DNA from: Algoriphagus halophilus
Lineage (GTDB): Bacteria; Bacteroidota; Bacteroidia; Cytophagales; Cyclobacteriaceae
DNA: 64,000 bases
Assembly: GCF_900129785.1 (NCBI RefSeq)
Contig: NZ_FSRC01000004.1
Coordinates: 361,461 to 425,460, forward strand
Reading direction: 5' to 3'
The first letter of the stretch is position 1. Every line of letters starts with the position of its first letter. This document shows positions 28,401 through 36,581 of the stretch, piece by piece. The translations under genes and the position numbers were made by a program. The notes under the pieces are model-generated. The model searched no databases. It saw only the letters and a program-made list of their open reading frames with translations, and was not told where the DNA came from.

Positions 28401-28493
28401 AAATAATCCCGCTGCTGTCAACTGATCAAACTCTATGGTTTGCTTTTCTTTATAGGAGTAAAGTCCTTGTATTTCCAGTTTAATGGGGATCAT
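25461..28493 (-). CDS. sbcC: SbcC-type SMC ATPase of the SbcCD nuclease
   Basis: The ATPase subunit of the SbcCD (Mre11-Rad50-like) complex, which opens hairpins and processes blocked DNA ends. The 1010-residue protein has Walker A GAVGSGKS at residues 35-42, a long heptad-rich coiled coil (about 170-480 and 530-840), and the zinc hook CPLC near residues 499-502 that dimerises two arms. The C-terminal ATPase half carries LSGGQTFQASLCLALALA and Walker B FFFLDEGFGALD. The start ATG overlaps the sbcD stop by 4 bases. Confidence 0.96.
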   Translation of the reverse strand: MIPIKLEIQGLYSYKEKQTIEFDQLTAAGLFGIFGAVGSGKSSILEAILLALYGSTERLSDRGEKNSMLNLQSEALLINFEFQSGKNNSQSYLGRYSAKRNPKRFEEVKPAEHTFYEKVAGNWEPVSLRAEEIIGMKKEHFKQTVIIPQGKFREFIDLTPGPRAEMMKELFGLERFDLSAKTGSLLKVVREEKIRLETQLSGLEGYTSEILKEKSVLHQSQKKEVDELTQKLQQEETKLKLEEVIQQKALQLRQFEQTYQELLLRKPEIEEKRKIHKEFITAKTYIKPIWDQIQDTKKELEKYTTSVIDCERFKTRYEGEIEELEEQETKLKKKNQERPQREAKIRDLKKVLEIKQLQVRLEEANQKLETLKPDIESRRASQDHLESQISALEKQAETLASPEVSELSELQTASRDWASWEKDKKNLVQDRDQLKEEITSVENDLKQILARIPSSEKNLETWQKGQKKLILELEGQRDKILQKQGLTAHAHMLEDGSPCPLCGSLEHPNPLKTETEKAELKLKNEEINQEKNKLETILTLMQKEKENQIHLENHQKNIQFKEGELEKLNKALEDIHRLISNYGIQNEKELKAKVDSMIHAGKTKEKMLSEIKSKRQSWNEKRMELGEIEKAFQTAQLNQNTVYSAISSKKEEIKDPTFCKPFYSKQVEEIYSTIENVEQDIEQALQLLDGKQKALREKREAQASNLSSLKNFKLLKEEAAIKLEKLLKELEKLKESHGFRDDEVLIRLFEHSLDAEKVDLEIQNFDKKIAINEDRVKELRAEKGVLEFEEESFLNLKNSVLELKSKVEAAQNSLLLLSEEIKTIEAQLENKKSLLETFGKLENRESNLKELEKLFKGSGFVKFVSSIYLKELCNTANVRFMKLCKNSMSLEIDDDNTFWVIDYLNGGRRRLLKTLSGGQTFQASLCLALALAEKVKALNQADQSFFFLDEGFGALDRNALRVVFETLKSLRHENRIVGIISHVEELQQEIGVYAQVELDPENGSQVTYSY

Positions 28494-29719
28494 AATTCGT
28501 TGTTTTGGCTTATCACTTCTCTAAAAATCTCCATCAATTCCTCATTAGGTTCTTGTCCTTTTTCACTTTGGTAAAAAAGCTGAAATAAACTACTCATGTC
28601 TTTTCCAAGATCCTCTACCTTCAAACTATAATTCTCTTGACCTGATTGATTTTTGATCTGGGGTATCAGGTTGACAATACCATCGTGTGATTTCATTATG
28701 GCTTTTCTGGTTGCTGCATCGATGGAGTGCTCAGTGATATAGGTGATTTCTACAAAACAATAAGGATTTGCCTCCAGCCAAGAAATGGTGTCTGGTAGAT
28801 TTTCAAATGTCTTTCTATATAAAGGTCTTCCTTGGGTCAGCCCAATCGCTTTGTATTGAACCTGCTGGTTGGGCACCGCTTCCAGAATTACCACCTTCTT
28901 TTCCTGATCTGCTTCACTGAAAGAATACGCTAGTGGTGAACTGGCATAAACGACAGGCATGGGATCTTTGCTAACGGCATGATAGCGATGCAGGTGTCCC
29001 AAGGCTGCATATTGAATCTGGGAGGGGATGTTTTTGGTATATAGAGCCTGAGTTCCTCCTACATGAAGAATGGGTCTTTCTGATTCTGGTTCGGCTTCGG
29101 GTTTTTCGCCTTCCTTCATAAAAAAGAAATGACCGAGAAATAGGTTTACCCCCTTTTCATCACAATAGGAATTTGCAATGTCCTGCCATTTATTCTGAAG
29201 GTTTTGCCTGAATTCCTCCTCTCTGTCGCCTTCTCCCAAATATGTTTTCAATAAAGACTCATTGGCATAAGGAGCCAAAACAAGCCGGATTGGAAATTCA
29301 AATTTAGGTAGCTTTAACTCCAGAAAGCCTGAAGTGGACTGGGTAATTTCAATTCCGGAATCTAAAATACCTGTAGGAATAATGCTGTCATATCTGGAGT
29401 AAAACAGGATACCTAGTTCTCTTGCCAAAGGATCTGGCGCTTCTACAAATTGGGTGCTGTCATGATTTCCGGAAATGGCAATGACCGGCCTATCTCCGTT
29501 TTTAGAAAGTTTTCGAAGTGTTTTATAGAGTAATTCAACTGCTTCATGGTTGGGGTTAAAGGTGTCGAAGATATCCCCAGCCAATAGGACCAAGTCTACA
29601 TGTTCCTGATCTGCGATTTGGATTATTTCTTCTAAAACGAGCTTCTGTTCATCAATTCTAGAGAACTCCTGAAGTCTTTTGCCTAGATGCCAATCGGCTG
29701 TATGTAAGATTTTGATCAT
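28490..29719 (-). CDS. sbcD: SbcD-type nuclease subunit
   Basis: The manganese-dependent nuclease partner of SbcC. The 409-residue protein has the calcineurin-like phosphoesterase motifs in order: HTADWHLGK (metal Asp9 and His11), AGDIFD, GNHD, then GHFF and GHLHRY. I start it at the ATG at 29719 (MIKILHTADWH); upstream in-frame residues to 29797 are hydrophobic and unconserved, and true SbcD proteins begin at this motif. It is divergent from the RlpA-like gene and couples to sbcC by an ATGA overlap. Confidence 0.95.
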   Translation of the reverse strand: MIKILHTADWHLGKRLQEFSRIDEQKLVLEEIIQIADQEHVDLVLLAGDIFDTFNPNHEAVELLYKTLRKLSKNGDRPVIAISGNHDSTQFVEAPDPLARELGILFYSRYDSIIPTGILDSGIEITQSTSGFLELKLPKFEFPIRLVLAPYANESLLKTYLGEGDREEEFRQNLQNKWQDIANSYCDEKGVNLFLGHFFFMKEGEKPEAEPESERPILHVGGTQALYTKNIPSQIQYAALGHLHRYHAVSKDPMPVVYASSPLAYSFSEADQEKKVVILEAVPNQQVQYKAIGLTQGRPLYRKTFENLPDTISWLEANPYCFVEITYITEHSIDAATRKAIMKSHDGIVNLIPQIKNQSGQENYSLKVEDLGKDMSSLFQLFYQSEKGQEPNEELMEIFREVISQNNEL

Positions 29720-29826
29720 GGATGATTGGAAAAAGAAAAAAACTAAGTTAATCTTATGTAGTGCTGCTTGCAAACTAAATAAAATCAATGACAGCAATTG
29801 GCATTTTTATTGACTAGCACTTTTCG

Positions 29827-30354
29827 ATGAAATTTGACTACCTAAGAAAGTGGATGTTCCTGGTTTTTGGTCTCTTGGCTGTTTCTTTTGCAGAAGCTTC
29901 TACCCAAGGAGATTCTCTCTTGATTCAAGAGGGAGTGGCTAGCTTTTATGGTAAACGGTTTCATCTTAGAAAGACTTCAAATGGGGAGATTTTTCATATG
30001 GACAGCCTGACAGCAGCTCATAAAACCTTACCCTTTGGAACGGTATTGAAAGTGACTCGAGTAGATACAGGAACTTCGGTATGGGTGAAGGTAAATGACC
30101 GACTTCCTAAATACTCCAAGAGGATTATCGATCTTTCACAGGCAGCGGCTAGTGAACTGGATATGATTCATGATGGTATTACGATGGTAAAATTAGAAGT
30201 GATTGAGCCCGAGGTGATTGAGATTCTCATCGATTATTATGGAGAAGAGAAGCCTCTAAGTATTCGCCTTCGGCCCATTGCCTTTGCAATAAATTATACT
30301 AAGCCAAGTCCAGATTGGAGTTTGGTAAAGCATCCAGCTGCTTTTTTCCCTTAA
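29827..30354 (+). CDS. RlpA-like double-psi beta-barrel protein
   Basis: A 175-residue exported protein with an N-terminal signal peptide (cleaved near FAEAST). Residues 35-110 form the RlpA-type double-psi beta-barrel: EGVASFYGKRFHLRKTSNGE, AAHKTLPFGTVLKV, VWVKVNDRLP, RIIDLSQAAASELDM. RlpA enzymes cut naked glycan strands in peptidoglycan at division sites. There is no SPOR domain, so it is a minimal member and catalysis is not assured. The last 50 residues are unassigned. Confidence 0.85.
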   Translation: MKFDYLRKWMFLVFGLLAVSFAEASTQGDSLLIQEGVASFYGKRFHLRKTSNGEIFHMDSLTAAHKTLPFGTVLKVTRVDTGTSVWVKVNDRLPKYSKRIIDLSQAAASELDMIHDGITMVKLEVIEPEVIEILIDYYGEEKPLSIRLRPIAFAINYTKPSPDWSLVKHPAAFFP

Positions 30355-30440
30355 GATAAATGGAATAACTAAAACTCAATTTTTTGTTAATACTCTTGTT
30401 TCTTTAGTTGAGGGGGGTATATTTAAACGAAAAATAAAGG

Positions 30441-30450
30441 TTACCGGTAA
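30441..30450. promoter_or_regulatory. Short perfect palindrome upstream of the secreted peptide gene
   Basis: TTACCGGTAA is a 10-base perfect palindrome 66 bases before the peptide ATG, in an AT-rich gap without a recognisable TAnnTTTG box. A role as a regulator binding site is possible but unproven. Confidence 0.3.
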
Positions 30451-30516
30451 GTTAAGTTTTTTAGGGTATGTTTTCCTCCCTGCATAGTGCAAAAGGAGAT
30501 TTTAATTTTTGTTAAT

Positions 30517-30705
30517 ATGAAAAAAATAGTTTTGAGTTTGTTTTTCATTGGAGCAGTTTCTATTGCAAATGCGGGTTGTTTTCAAGCGGTTCGAAAATGC
30601 GATGGTACTTGGACTGCATATAATTGTATCGCTGACGCAACGAGTTCCCAGTGCTCAGCATATTATTGTTATTCTTGTCCTGGAGGGCCTCCTTCAGAAC
30701 AGTAA
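30517..30705 (+). CDS. Small secreted cysteine-rich peptide
   Basis: A 62-residue peptide. Residues 1-19 are a signal peptide (MKKIVLSLFFIGAVSIANA) with an AxA cleavage site, leaving 43 residues. The mature part has six cysteines at positions 21, 28, 37, 46, 51 and 54, spaced C-x6-C-x8-C-x8-C-x4-C-x2-C, then a Gly/Pro-rich end (PGGPPSEQ). The even count suggests three disulfides. The arrangement of a short secreted peptide followed by a BF3164-like propeller lipoprotein recalls NVEALA peptide loci of Bacteroides, but the NVEALA motif is absent. An in-frame GTG at 30487 would break the signal peptide and is rejected. Function is unknown. Confidence 0.75.
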   Translation: MKKIVLSLFFIGAVSIANAGCFQAVRKCDGTWTAYNCIADATSSQCSAYYCYSCPGGPPSEQ

Positions 30706-30712
30706 TGATGTT

Positions 30713-30740
30713 TTCAAGCCTAGAATATTCTAGGCTTGAA
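30713..30740 (+). terminator. 28-base perfect palindrome after the peptide gene
   Basis: The stretch from TTCAAGCCTAGAAT to ATTCTAGGCTTGAA is a perfect palindrome of two 14-base halves, 8 bases after the peptide stop, followed by TTTTAAATAATAATTA. It can fold into a strong hairpin with a U-rich tail and could stop most transcripts, so that the peptide mRNA exceeds that of the lipoproteins behind it. Confidence 0.7.
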
Positions 30741-30756
30741 TTTTAAATAATAATTA

Positions 30757-31863
30757 ATGGATAAGTATAAATTTATTTTTAGTCTATTATTTGCAATAAT
30801 AGGTTGCTCAACAAAAAATACTGTTGATCATGATGTTGTTTTGACTTCTATTCCTGTTTACGAATCAAATTTGGAGATTACAGACGCTATACTTTTAGAA
30901 ACTAACCATTCGAATTTATTGGGAACATCACTAGAAGTGAAGTTTAATAATGAGTTTTTTTGGATTTTAGATCTTGATAACAGAGACGGAATTCATGGTT
31001 TCAATAAATTAGGTCGCTATCATGGTTTGGTAGCTCTAGTAGGAGAAGAACCAGGGAAGGTTTCTGGTATATCAGATTTTCTGATAGGTGATAATGGAAT
31101 TGAAACCCTTACATCTTTGGGAGATAGAGTTGCCATAACTTCTTTTTCATACGCTAATAATTTAAAGTTTGAAATTGAGTTACCATACAATTGTTACTCT
31201 TTTGAAAAAGAGGGAAATGATTATTGGATTTATTCAGGATACAACAAAGTTGCGGGAGAAAAAAGACTAAAATTAGTTTCAAATAAAGGAGAACTGAAAC
31301 AAGATTACCTTCAAAATAACTTTAATGATGCTCTGTTGCCTTTTGTCGAACCTTCTTTTTTTAAATTGAAAGAGGGGATATTATTCAAAGAGGCTTTAAG
31401 TCCATTAGTATACAGTTTAGATAGATCAAAACTTGAAGTTAGGTATAATTTTGATTTTGGAAGATTCCAAACGCCCATAGAATTTTGGCAATTAGATCCG
31501 TTTGAGGGGTTTGAAATGCTTAATAAAAATGGTTTTGCTACAATTAACTATGTTTCTGAGAGTTCAGATTATTTTTTAGTTGAAATATTAATTCAAACAG
31601 GTTTCAACACATCAAAAGAATTACTACTTAATAAAAAATCAAACGGAAACTGGATTAAGCTATTAATTACGGAAGATGATAATGGGTATTTTTATAATCC
31701 TATTGGAATTGAGGGGGATAAGGTAATTTTTATTAGTTATGCTCCATACATAGTGAGAAATTTTTCTAAGCTAAATATGTCCACACAAGCAGAAAAGGAA
31801 TTGTCAAAACTGAAGGAAGAAAGTAATCATGCGATACTTTACGTACAAATCCCTGAGATTTAA
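30757..31863 (+). CDS. Six-bladed beta-propeller lipoprotein (BF3164-like)
   Basis: A 368-residue lipoprotein with Cys in AIIGCSTKN (residue 17). The body has the blade pattern of the 6-bladed propeller family often called BF3164-like: FFWILDLDNRDGIHGFNKLGRY, then the family phrase GEEPGKVSGISDF, and further beta-hairpins to the end. Such proteins sit at the surface or periplasmic face and often accompany small secreted peptides in Bacteroidota. The gene is noticeably AT-rich: one 60-base line (31141-31200) counts 15 G+C. It overlaps the following lipoprotein gene by 35 bases in another frame. Confidence 0.7.
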   Translation: MDKYKFIFSLLFAIIGCSTKNTVDHDVVLTSIPVYESNLEITDAILLETNHSNLLGTSLEVKFNNEFFWILDLDNRDGIHGFNKLGRYHGLVALVGEEPGKVSGISDFLIGDNGIETLTSLGDRVAITSFSYANNLKFEIELPYNCYSFEKEGNDYWIYSGYNKVAGEKRLKLVSNKGELKQDYLQNNFNDALLPFVEPSFFKLKEGILFKEALSPLVYSLDRSKLEVRYNFDFGRFQTPIEFWQLDPFEGFEMLNKNGFATINYVSESSDYFLVEILIQTGFNTSKELLLNKKSNGNWIKLLITEDDNGYFYNPIGIEGDKVIFISYAPYIVRNFSKLNMSTQAEKELSKLKEESNHAILYVQIPEI

Positions 31864-32335
31864 CCTGAAAGGTTTTATTGTAATAATTTTTATCCTTTGT
31901 TTATCAAGTTGCCAAGCTGATAGAAATAAGGAGATTATTCATTTTAGAGAAGGGGAAATTATTAACCCTTTAAACTTGGTAAGATTTAATGAGGGGATTT
32001 ATGATTCAGAAAATCAGGTTGTTATATATTTTGAGGGGTTGGGTGAATATTCAATACTTAATTTGAATTGGAGCAAGTTCATAAAGGAAAATGAGGACGT
32101 AAAGTTTATTTTCTATTATTCGGGATCATATTTGGATGAATTAAAAAATGTTTTGGTTGAAAGTGAATTTCCCATGCCAATGGTATATGATCCAGAGAAA
32201 GTTTTTTACAAGAATAATATTAAAGAAGAACTCACATTTATCTCATTTTTGGTTAAAAAAAACAAGATTGTTGGTATGTCCAATCCTTCTATCCCAAACT
32301 TTCAGAAAAAGCTAGATGAGCTGAAAAGATTATAA
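31829..32335 (+). CDS. Small lipoprotein with a possible thioredoxin-like fold, no active-site cysteines
   Basis: A 168-residue lipoprotein; the N-terminal helix ends in LCLSSCQAD with the lipid-anchor Cys. Segments VVIYFEGLGEYSI, KFIFYYSGSYLDEL, PMVYDPEKVF and LTFISFLVKKNKIVG follow the strand-helix order of a thioredoxin/TlpA fold, but after the lipobox there is no other Cys, so no redox activity is expected. This is a fold guess from pattern only. It overlaps the end of the propeller gene by 35 bases, so it is part of the same operon. The start at 31829 is not certain. Confidence 0.45.
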   Translation: MRYFTYKSLRFNLKGFIVIIFILCLSSCQADRNKEIIHFREGEIINPLNLVRFNEGIYDSENQVVIYFEGLGEYSILNLNWSKFIKENEDVKFIFYYSGSYLDELKNVLVESEFPMPMVYDPEKVFYKNNIKEELTFISFLVKKNKIVGMSNPSIPNFQKKLDELKRL

Positions 32336-32459
32336 CAAATTAAATTGATCTTTAATGATTTGCAGATTCTGATTTTGACATTTATTAACAGCCCCTTGTG
32401 AAAAAACCTTTGAGATTGAATAATTTCTTAGTTTATTAAATTCGAAATTATTTAGCTCC

Positions 32460-33530
32460 ATGATAAAGTTTAGATGTATTCTCCTAGGTTTTTTAGCTCT
32501 TTCATTTTTTTCATGTAAAAACGACGAAGAAAAAGTCGAAGAAGCTCCCACAGAATCTTTCCGAAATGAAGTTGCAGCCACCGAAGTTCGTGTGGCAATA
32601 GCGGAAGTGAAAAGCTTTGATTACCTCATCAATGCCATTGGCAAATTAGAGGCAGCAAGCCAGGTAACAGCTGTGATCGAACAAGCTGGTTTTTTGATCG
32701 AATTAAATGTGACAGAAGGCCAGTCAGTCGAAAAGGGTGAAGTGATCGCTCGTTTGGATCCTACTGAAGCTCAGTTGAGATTGGATAAAGCCGAAATTTC
32801 TCTTCGAAATGCTAACGCAGAATATGAGTCCATGAAATTGGGATATGAGACTATTTTTAATTCCGGAGACGAAGCACAAAAAAATGCAATTGAGGAACAG
32901 CTGAAAGCAAAGAGCGGTCTATTTATGGCAGAGGTAGAATTGAAAGAAGCCATGTTGAATAGAGCTAGATGTGAATTGAAAGCGCCCATTTCAGGGAAGA
33001 TAGCGGATCTAAAATTCAAAGAAGGAAGCTTGGTCGGTGCCAATCAGGAACTTTGTGAGATTTTGGGCAGCAAGCAGATGATTTTAAAAGTTAAAGTCCT
33101 GGAATCAGATATTTCTCTAATCAGCCCTAATCAAAAAGCGGAAGTATACTCTATCTCCAATTCACAAAATACCATTGAAGGCCGAGTGATAGGAATCAAT
33201 CCAAAAGTGGATGAAAATGGATTGGTTCAAGTTTCTGTAGCGATCAACTCTACCGCAAATTTATTACCCGGCATGAATGCCCGGGCAATCATACGGGCCC
33301 CACAAAATAATAGCTTGGTAGTACCCAAAGATGCGTTAGTTTATCGGTCTGGAAGGGCTGTAGTTTTCTCTATTGAAAATGAAGAATCCAAATGGAACTA
33401 TGTGGAAGTAGGGAAAGACAATGGAGAGGAAGTAGAAATTTTAGAAGGCTTGGAGCCCAATAGCACGGTGATCACCTCAAATAATCTACAGCTGGCACAT
33501 CAGGCACCTGTCCAAATTGTAAAAGATTAA
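32460..33530 (+). CDS. RND efflux periplasmic adaptor lipoprotein
   Basis: A 356-residue membrane-fusion protein of the AcrA/MdtA type. The lipobox is LSFFSCKND near residue 20. The lipoyl half-motifs flank a helical hairpin: ASQVTAVIEQAGFLIELNVTEGQSVEKGEVIARLDP and, after the helices, APISGKIADLKFKEGSLV. Beta-barrel and membrane-proximal domains follow, ending with LEPNSTVITSNNLQL. It links inner-membrane permease to an outer-membrane channel. It lies 3 bases before the first permease gene. Confidence 0.93.
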   Translation: MIKFRCILLGFLALSFFSCKNDEEKVEEAPTESFRNEVAATEVRVAIAEVKSFDYLINAIGKLEAASQVTAVIEQAGFLIELNVTEGQSVEKGEVIARLDPTEAQLRLDKAEISLRNANAEYESMKLGYETIFNSGDEAQKNAIEEQLKAKSGLFMAEVELKEAMLNRARCELKAPISGKIADLKFKEGSLVGANQELCEILGSKQMILKVKVLESDISLISPNQKAEVYSISNSQNTIEGRVIGINPKVDENGLVQVSVAINSTANLLPGMNARAIIRAPQNNSLVVPKDALVYRSGRAVVFSIENEESKWNYVEVGKDNGEEVEILEGLEPNSTVITSNNLQLAHQAPVQIVKD

Positions 33531-33533
33531 GCC

Positions 33534-36500
33534 ATGGTTAGATTTTTATTGGCCAGGCCTATTGCTGTTTTTATGACTTTTATGGCTTTGATCGTGTTTT
33601 CGATTATTGCCTTACGCCTTCTTCCTATTTCTTTATTACCGCCGATAGATGTGCCACAAATCGTGGTCAAAGTGAATTATCCCAATGCATCTCCAGAAGC
33701 CATCGAACAAAATGTTCTTCGCCCTATTCGAGAGGGGATGGTGACTTTAAATGGCTTGGAAGATATGGACTCCAAAGCGGGTTCAGAAGTGGGAACAATT
33801 CGGTTGACATTTGATTATAGCACTCGAATGGAATTGGCTTACATTGATGTCAATGAGAAGATTGATCGCCTGACAAATAGTTTTCCGCAGGATTTGGGAC
33901 GACCTGAGGTGATTCGGATTAATACATCAGATATTCCTGTGGCTCGGGTACAAGTCATTCCAAAAGAAGGGATTGATGAAGTGGAAGTCAGCCTTCTTTC
34001 CGAAAATGTGCTAAAAAAGCGGATCGAGCAATTGCCTGGGGTTTCTTTGGTGGATATCAATGGCAAGAAGGAGCGGATCATCACCGTTTCCCCGAATGCC
34101 GATGTATTAAACTCCTTGGGATTGACTCAGGAAAATTTAACCCAGGCGATTAGTTCTGGAAATTCAGATCTCAGTGGTATTTCAGTAAAAGATGGACAGT
34201 TTAGGTACTATTTACGGCTAGCCACCCGTGTGAATTCACCTTCAGATATTGAACAATTACCAGTAAGAGCGCCCTCTGGAGCCATTATCCCTTTAGGGAA
34301 ATTGGCAGAAGTGAAGTATGAAACCAAGGAAATGCTGGGCTACCATTTATATGGGGAGCAGGAGGGATTGGTCATTACAGTTCATAAACAGGCTTCTGCC
34401 AAGATGAATGAACTAATGCCGGAATTGAAAGCTGCATTGGAGCTTTTTGGAACGGATTATCCCCAGGTAAATTTTGAGCTGACTCAAGATCAATCCAATC
34501 TTCTCAATGCAGCTATTTCCAATTTGGAAACCAGTTTGCTTTTTGGGGGGATATTTGCATTTGCGGTATTGTTTTTATTTATGAAGGATTATCGATTGCC
34601 GCTGATTATTGGAGTGAGTTTGCCCTCTTCCTTGGTCATTAGCTTTTTGGTATTCTACTTTTTTGACCTTTCCATCAATATCATTTCATTGTCCGGACTT
34701 GCACTTGGAATTGGGATGTTGATTGATAATGCCATCATCGTGCTTGATAACATTACTAGAAAAAGAGATGCTGGATTGTCGATTTTTGAAGCCTGTGTGG
34801 AGGGTGTAAATGAAGTGATGGGAGCCTTGATCAGTTCGGTGATGACCACCTTGGCGGTATTTGTACCCTTGGTATTTCTAAGTGGAATTTCTGGAGCCCT
34901 GTTTTTTGACCAGGCGGTAGCGGTAACGGCGATTCTTTCGGTATCCTTGGCTGTTGCATTTATTCTGTTGCCCATGCTCTACCTTCTTCTGTTCGGTAGG
35001 AGTAAGAAAGCGATGGATAAAGAAGAAGGACCTTTCTTCCGTGGGGTTTTAAAAGTCTATGAATCAGGATATCGTCGGATTACAAAAAACCGAAAATTGG
35101 CATTTCTGTTTTTTGCCATATTGATCCCCCTTGGATTGGGAATCAGTCAGATGTTAGAAACTGAAGGTTTGCCTGAAATTGAAAAATTGGATGCAACACT
35201 GGAAGTAGATTGGAATGAACCCATTTCCGCCATAGAGAACAGAGATCGGGTATTAACCATGGTCAAGCAACTCAATGGGAAGTATGAACAGGTTGAGTCA
35301 GATATCGGCGTTCGTCAGTTTTTGTTATTTGATGGGGAAAACTCTATCCAACAAGCATTTCTTTATTTCTTATTTCCCGATCAGGAATCCAAGTCCAATC
35401 AAATGGAGTCTTTAAGGACTTTTCTTAAAGAAAACTATCCGGTAGCAACTTTTACATTGGGGGATGCTCCCAACGCCTTTGATCAGCTTTTTAATTCAAG
35501 TCTACCCTATTATGAGGTACGATGGAAAGATCTTGCATCAAAAAAGCCGGTAGAAGAAAAGCAGATGGATCCATGGCTTAGTCAGTTCCCAACAGAAAAT
35601 TGGGAAAGAGGTCCAGGTTTGCAAAAAGAATCCTCTGTCGTGTTTACACTTCGAGCAGATAAGTTAGCTATCTATCAGATTCCAGTGAGTTCTGTCCAGG
35701 ATCAAATTTCCAAGCTTTTCGGGAGTTACACTATCACAGATATCAAACGATTTGGTGAAATCACTCCTATTAAACTTAAAGAGCCCAATGCACGATTTGA
35801 GGACTTGCTTAGAACGACGAGAATTTCAGCATCTGACAGTGCTTCCTATACCTTAGGAGAGTTCATAGAATATGAATACGAGGATCATTATAAATATGTA
35901 ACTGCAGACAAAGGAGGGATTTACCAGTCTGTGTATTTAAATGGAGCTAATCCCGAACGGCTTCAAAGTTCGATTTTCCAATGGGGAGTGGAAAAGAATT
36001 TGAGTATTGAAATGGCTGGCCAGTATTTTAAGGATAGAGAAAACCTTATCCAGTTGATTTCAATATTGATGATTTCTGTGTTGCTACTGTATTTTATTTT
36101 GGCAGCACAATTTGAAAGCTTTATTCAACCACTTATCGTGGTATTTACGTTGCCTTTGGGCATAGGGGGAGCGTTTTTTGTGCTTTGGGTTTTTGGAGGA
36201 TCTCTAAATGTTATGTCCGCCATAGGCTTAGTGGTGATGTTGGGAATTATGGTCAATGATGCCATTTTAAAGATTGATACCATCAATAGGCTTCGAGCAA
36301 ACTATCATGCGGATGATTCCTTAACGGAAGAGGAAAGTCTGGAAAAAGCCTTGCATGAGGCAGGACAGATCAGATTGAAACCGATTATGATGACTTCGAT
36401 TACGACGATTCTGGCCTTGATCCCTATTGTATTTAGCAGTGGTTTGGGAGCCGATTTACAAAGACCATTGGTTTTTGCAGTAATCGGAGGCTTAACTATC

Positions 36501-36581
36501 GGGACTATTACTGCCCTATATTTTGTGCCTTTGGCTTATTGGTTTTTTGTGCCTAAAAAGAAGAAAACGGTAAACGCATGA
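33534..36581 (+). CDS. RND efflux permease, first of two
   Basis: A 1015-residue inner-membrane proton-driven exporter of the HAE1-like AcrB group. It has 12 transmembrane helices (the first at residues 7-27) and two large periplasmic loops. The TM4 proton-relay motif is GMLIDNAIIVLDNI, with one Asp where AcrB has two; the TM10 equivalent is IMVNDAILKID. The loop phrase PLGIGGAFFVLWVFGGSLNVMSAIGLVVMLG is typical. It overlaps the second permease by an ATGA, so the two are probably made in equal amounts and may form a mixed trimer. Confidence 0.93.
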   Translation: MVRFLLARPIAVFMTFMALIVFSIIALRLLPISLLPPIDVPQIVVKVNYPNASPEAIEQNVLRPIREGMVTLNGLEDMDSKAGSEVGTIRLTFDYSTRMELAYIDVNEKIDRLTNSFPQDLGRPEVIRINTSDIPVARVQVIPKEGIDEVEVSLLSENVLKKRIEQLPGVSLVDINGKKERIITVSPNADVLNSLGLTQENLTQAISSGNSDLSGISVKDGQFRYYLRLATRVNSPSDIEQLPVRAPSGAIIPLGKLAEVKYETKEMLGYHLYGEQEGLVITVHKQASAKMNELMPELKAALELFGTDYPQVNFELTQDQSNLLNAAISNLETSLLFGGIFAFAVLFLFMKDYRLPLIIGVSLPSSLVISFLVFYFFDLSINIISLSGLALGIGMLIDNAIIVLDNITRKRDAGLSIFEACVEGVNEVMGALISSVMTTLAVFVPLVFLSGISGALFFDQAVAVTAILSVSLAVAFILLPMLYLLLFGRSKKAMDKEEGPFFRGVLKVYESGYRRITKNRKLAFLFFAILIPLGLGISQMLETEGLPEIEKLDATLEVDWNEPISAIENRDRVLTMVKQLNGKYEQVESDIGVRQFLLFDGENSIQQAFLYFLFPDQESKSNQMESLRTFLKENYPVATFTLGDAPNAFDQLFNSSLPYYEVRWKDLASKKPVEEKQMDPWLSQFPTENWERGPGLQKESSVVFTLRADKLAIYQIPVSSVQDQISKLFGSYTITDIKRFGEITPIKLKEPNARFEDLLRTTRISASDSASYTLGEFIEYEYEDHYKYVTADKGGIYQSVYLNGANPERLQSSIFQWGVEKNLSIEMAGQYFKDRENLIQLISILMISVLLLYFILAAQFESFIQPLIVVFTLPLGIGGAFFVLWVFGGSLNVMSAIGLVVMLGIMVNDAILKIDTINRLRANYHADDSLTEEESLEKALHEAGQIRLKPIMMTSITTILALIPIVFSSGLGADLQRPLVFAVIGGLTIGTITALYFVPLAYWFFVPKKKKTVNA

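Noticed and set aside
30517..30705. Peptide as a lipoprotein with lipid-anchored Cys21
   Set aside because: The residues before Cys21 are NAG and lack the Leu-type lipobox, whereas an AxA signal-peptidase I site precedes Gly20.
30517..30705. Peptide as a true NVEALA family member
   Set aside because: The NVEALA motif at the processing region is absent; only size, export and neighbours agree.
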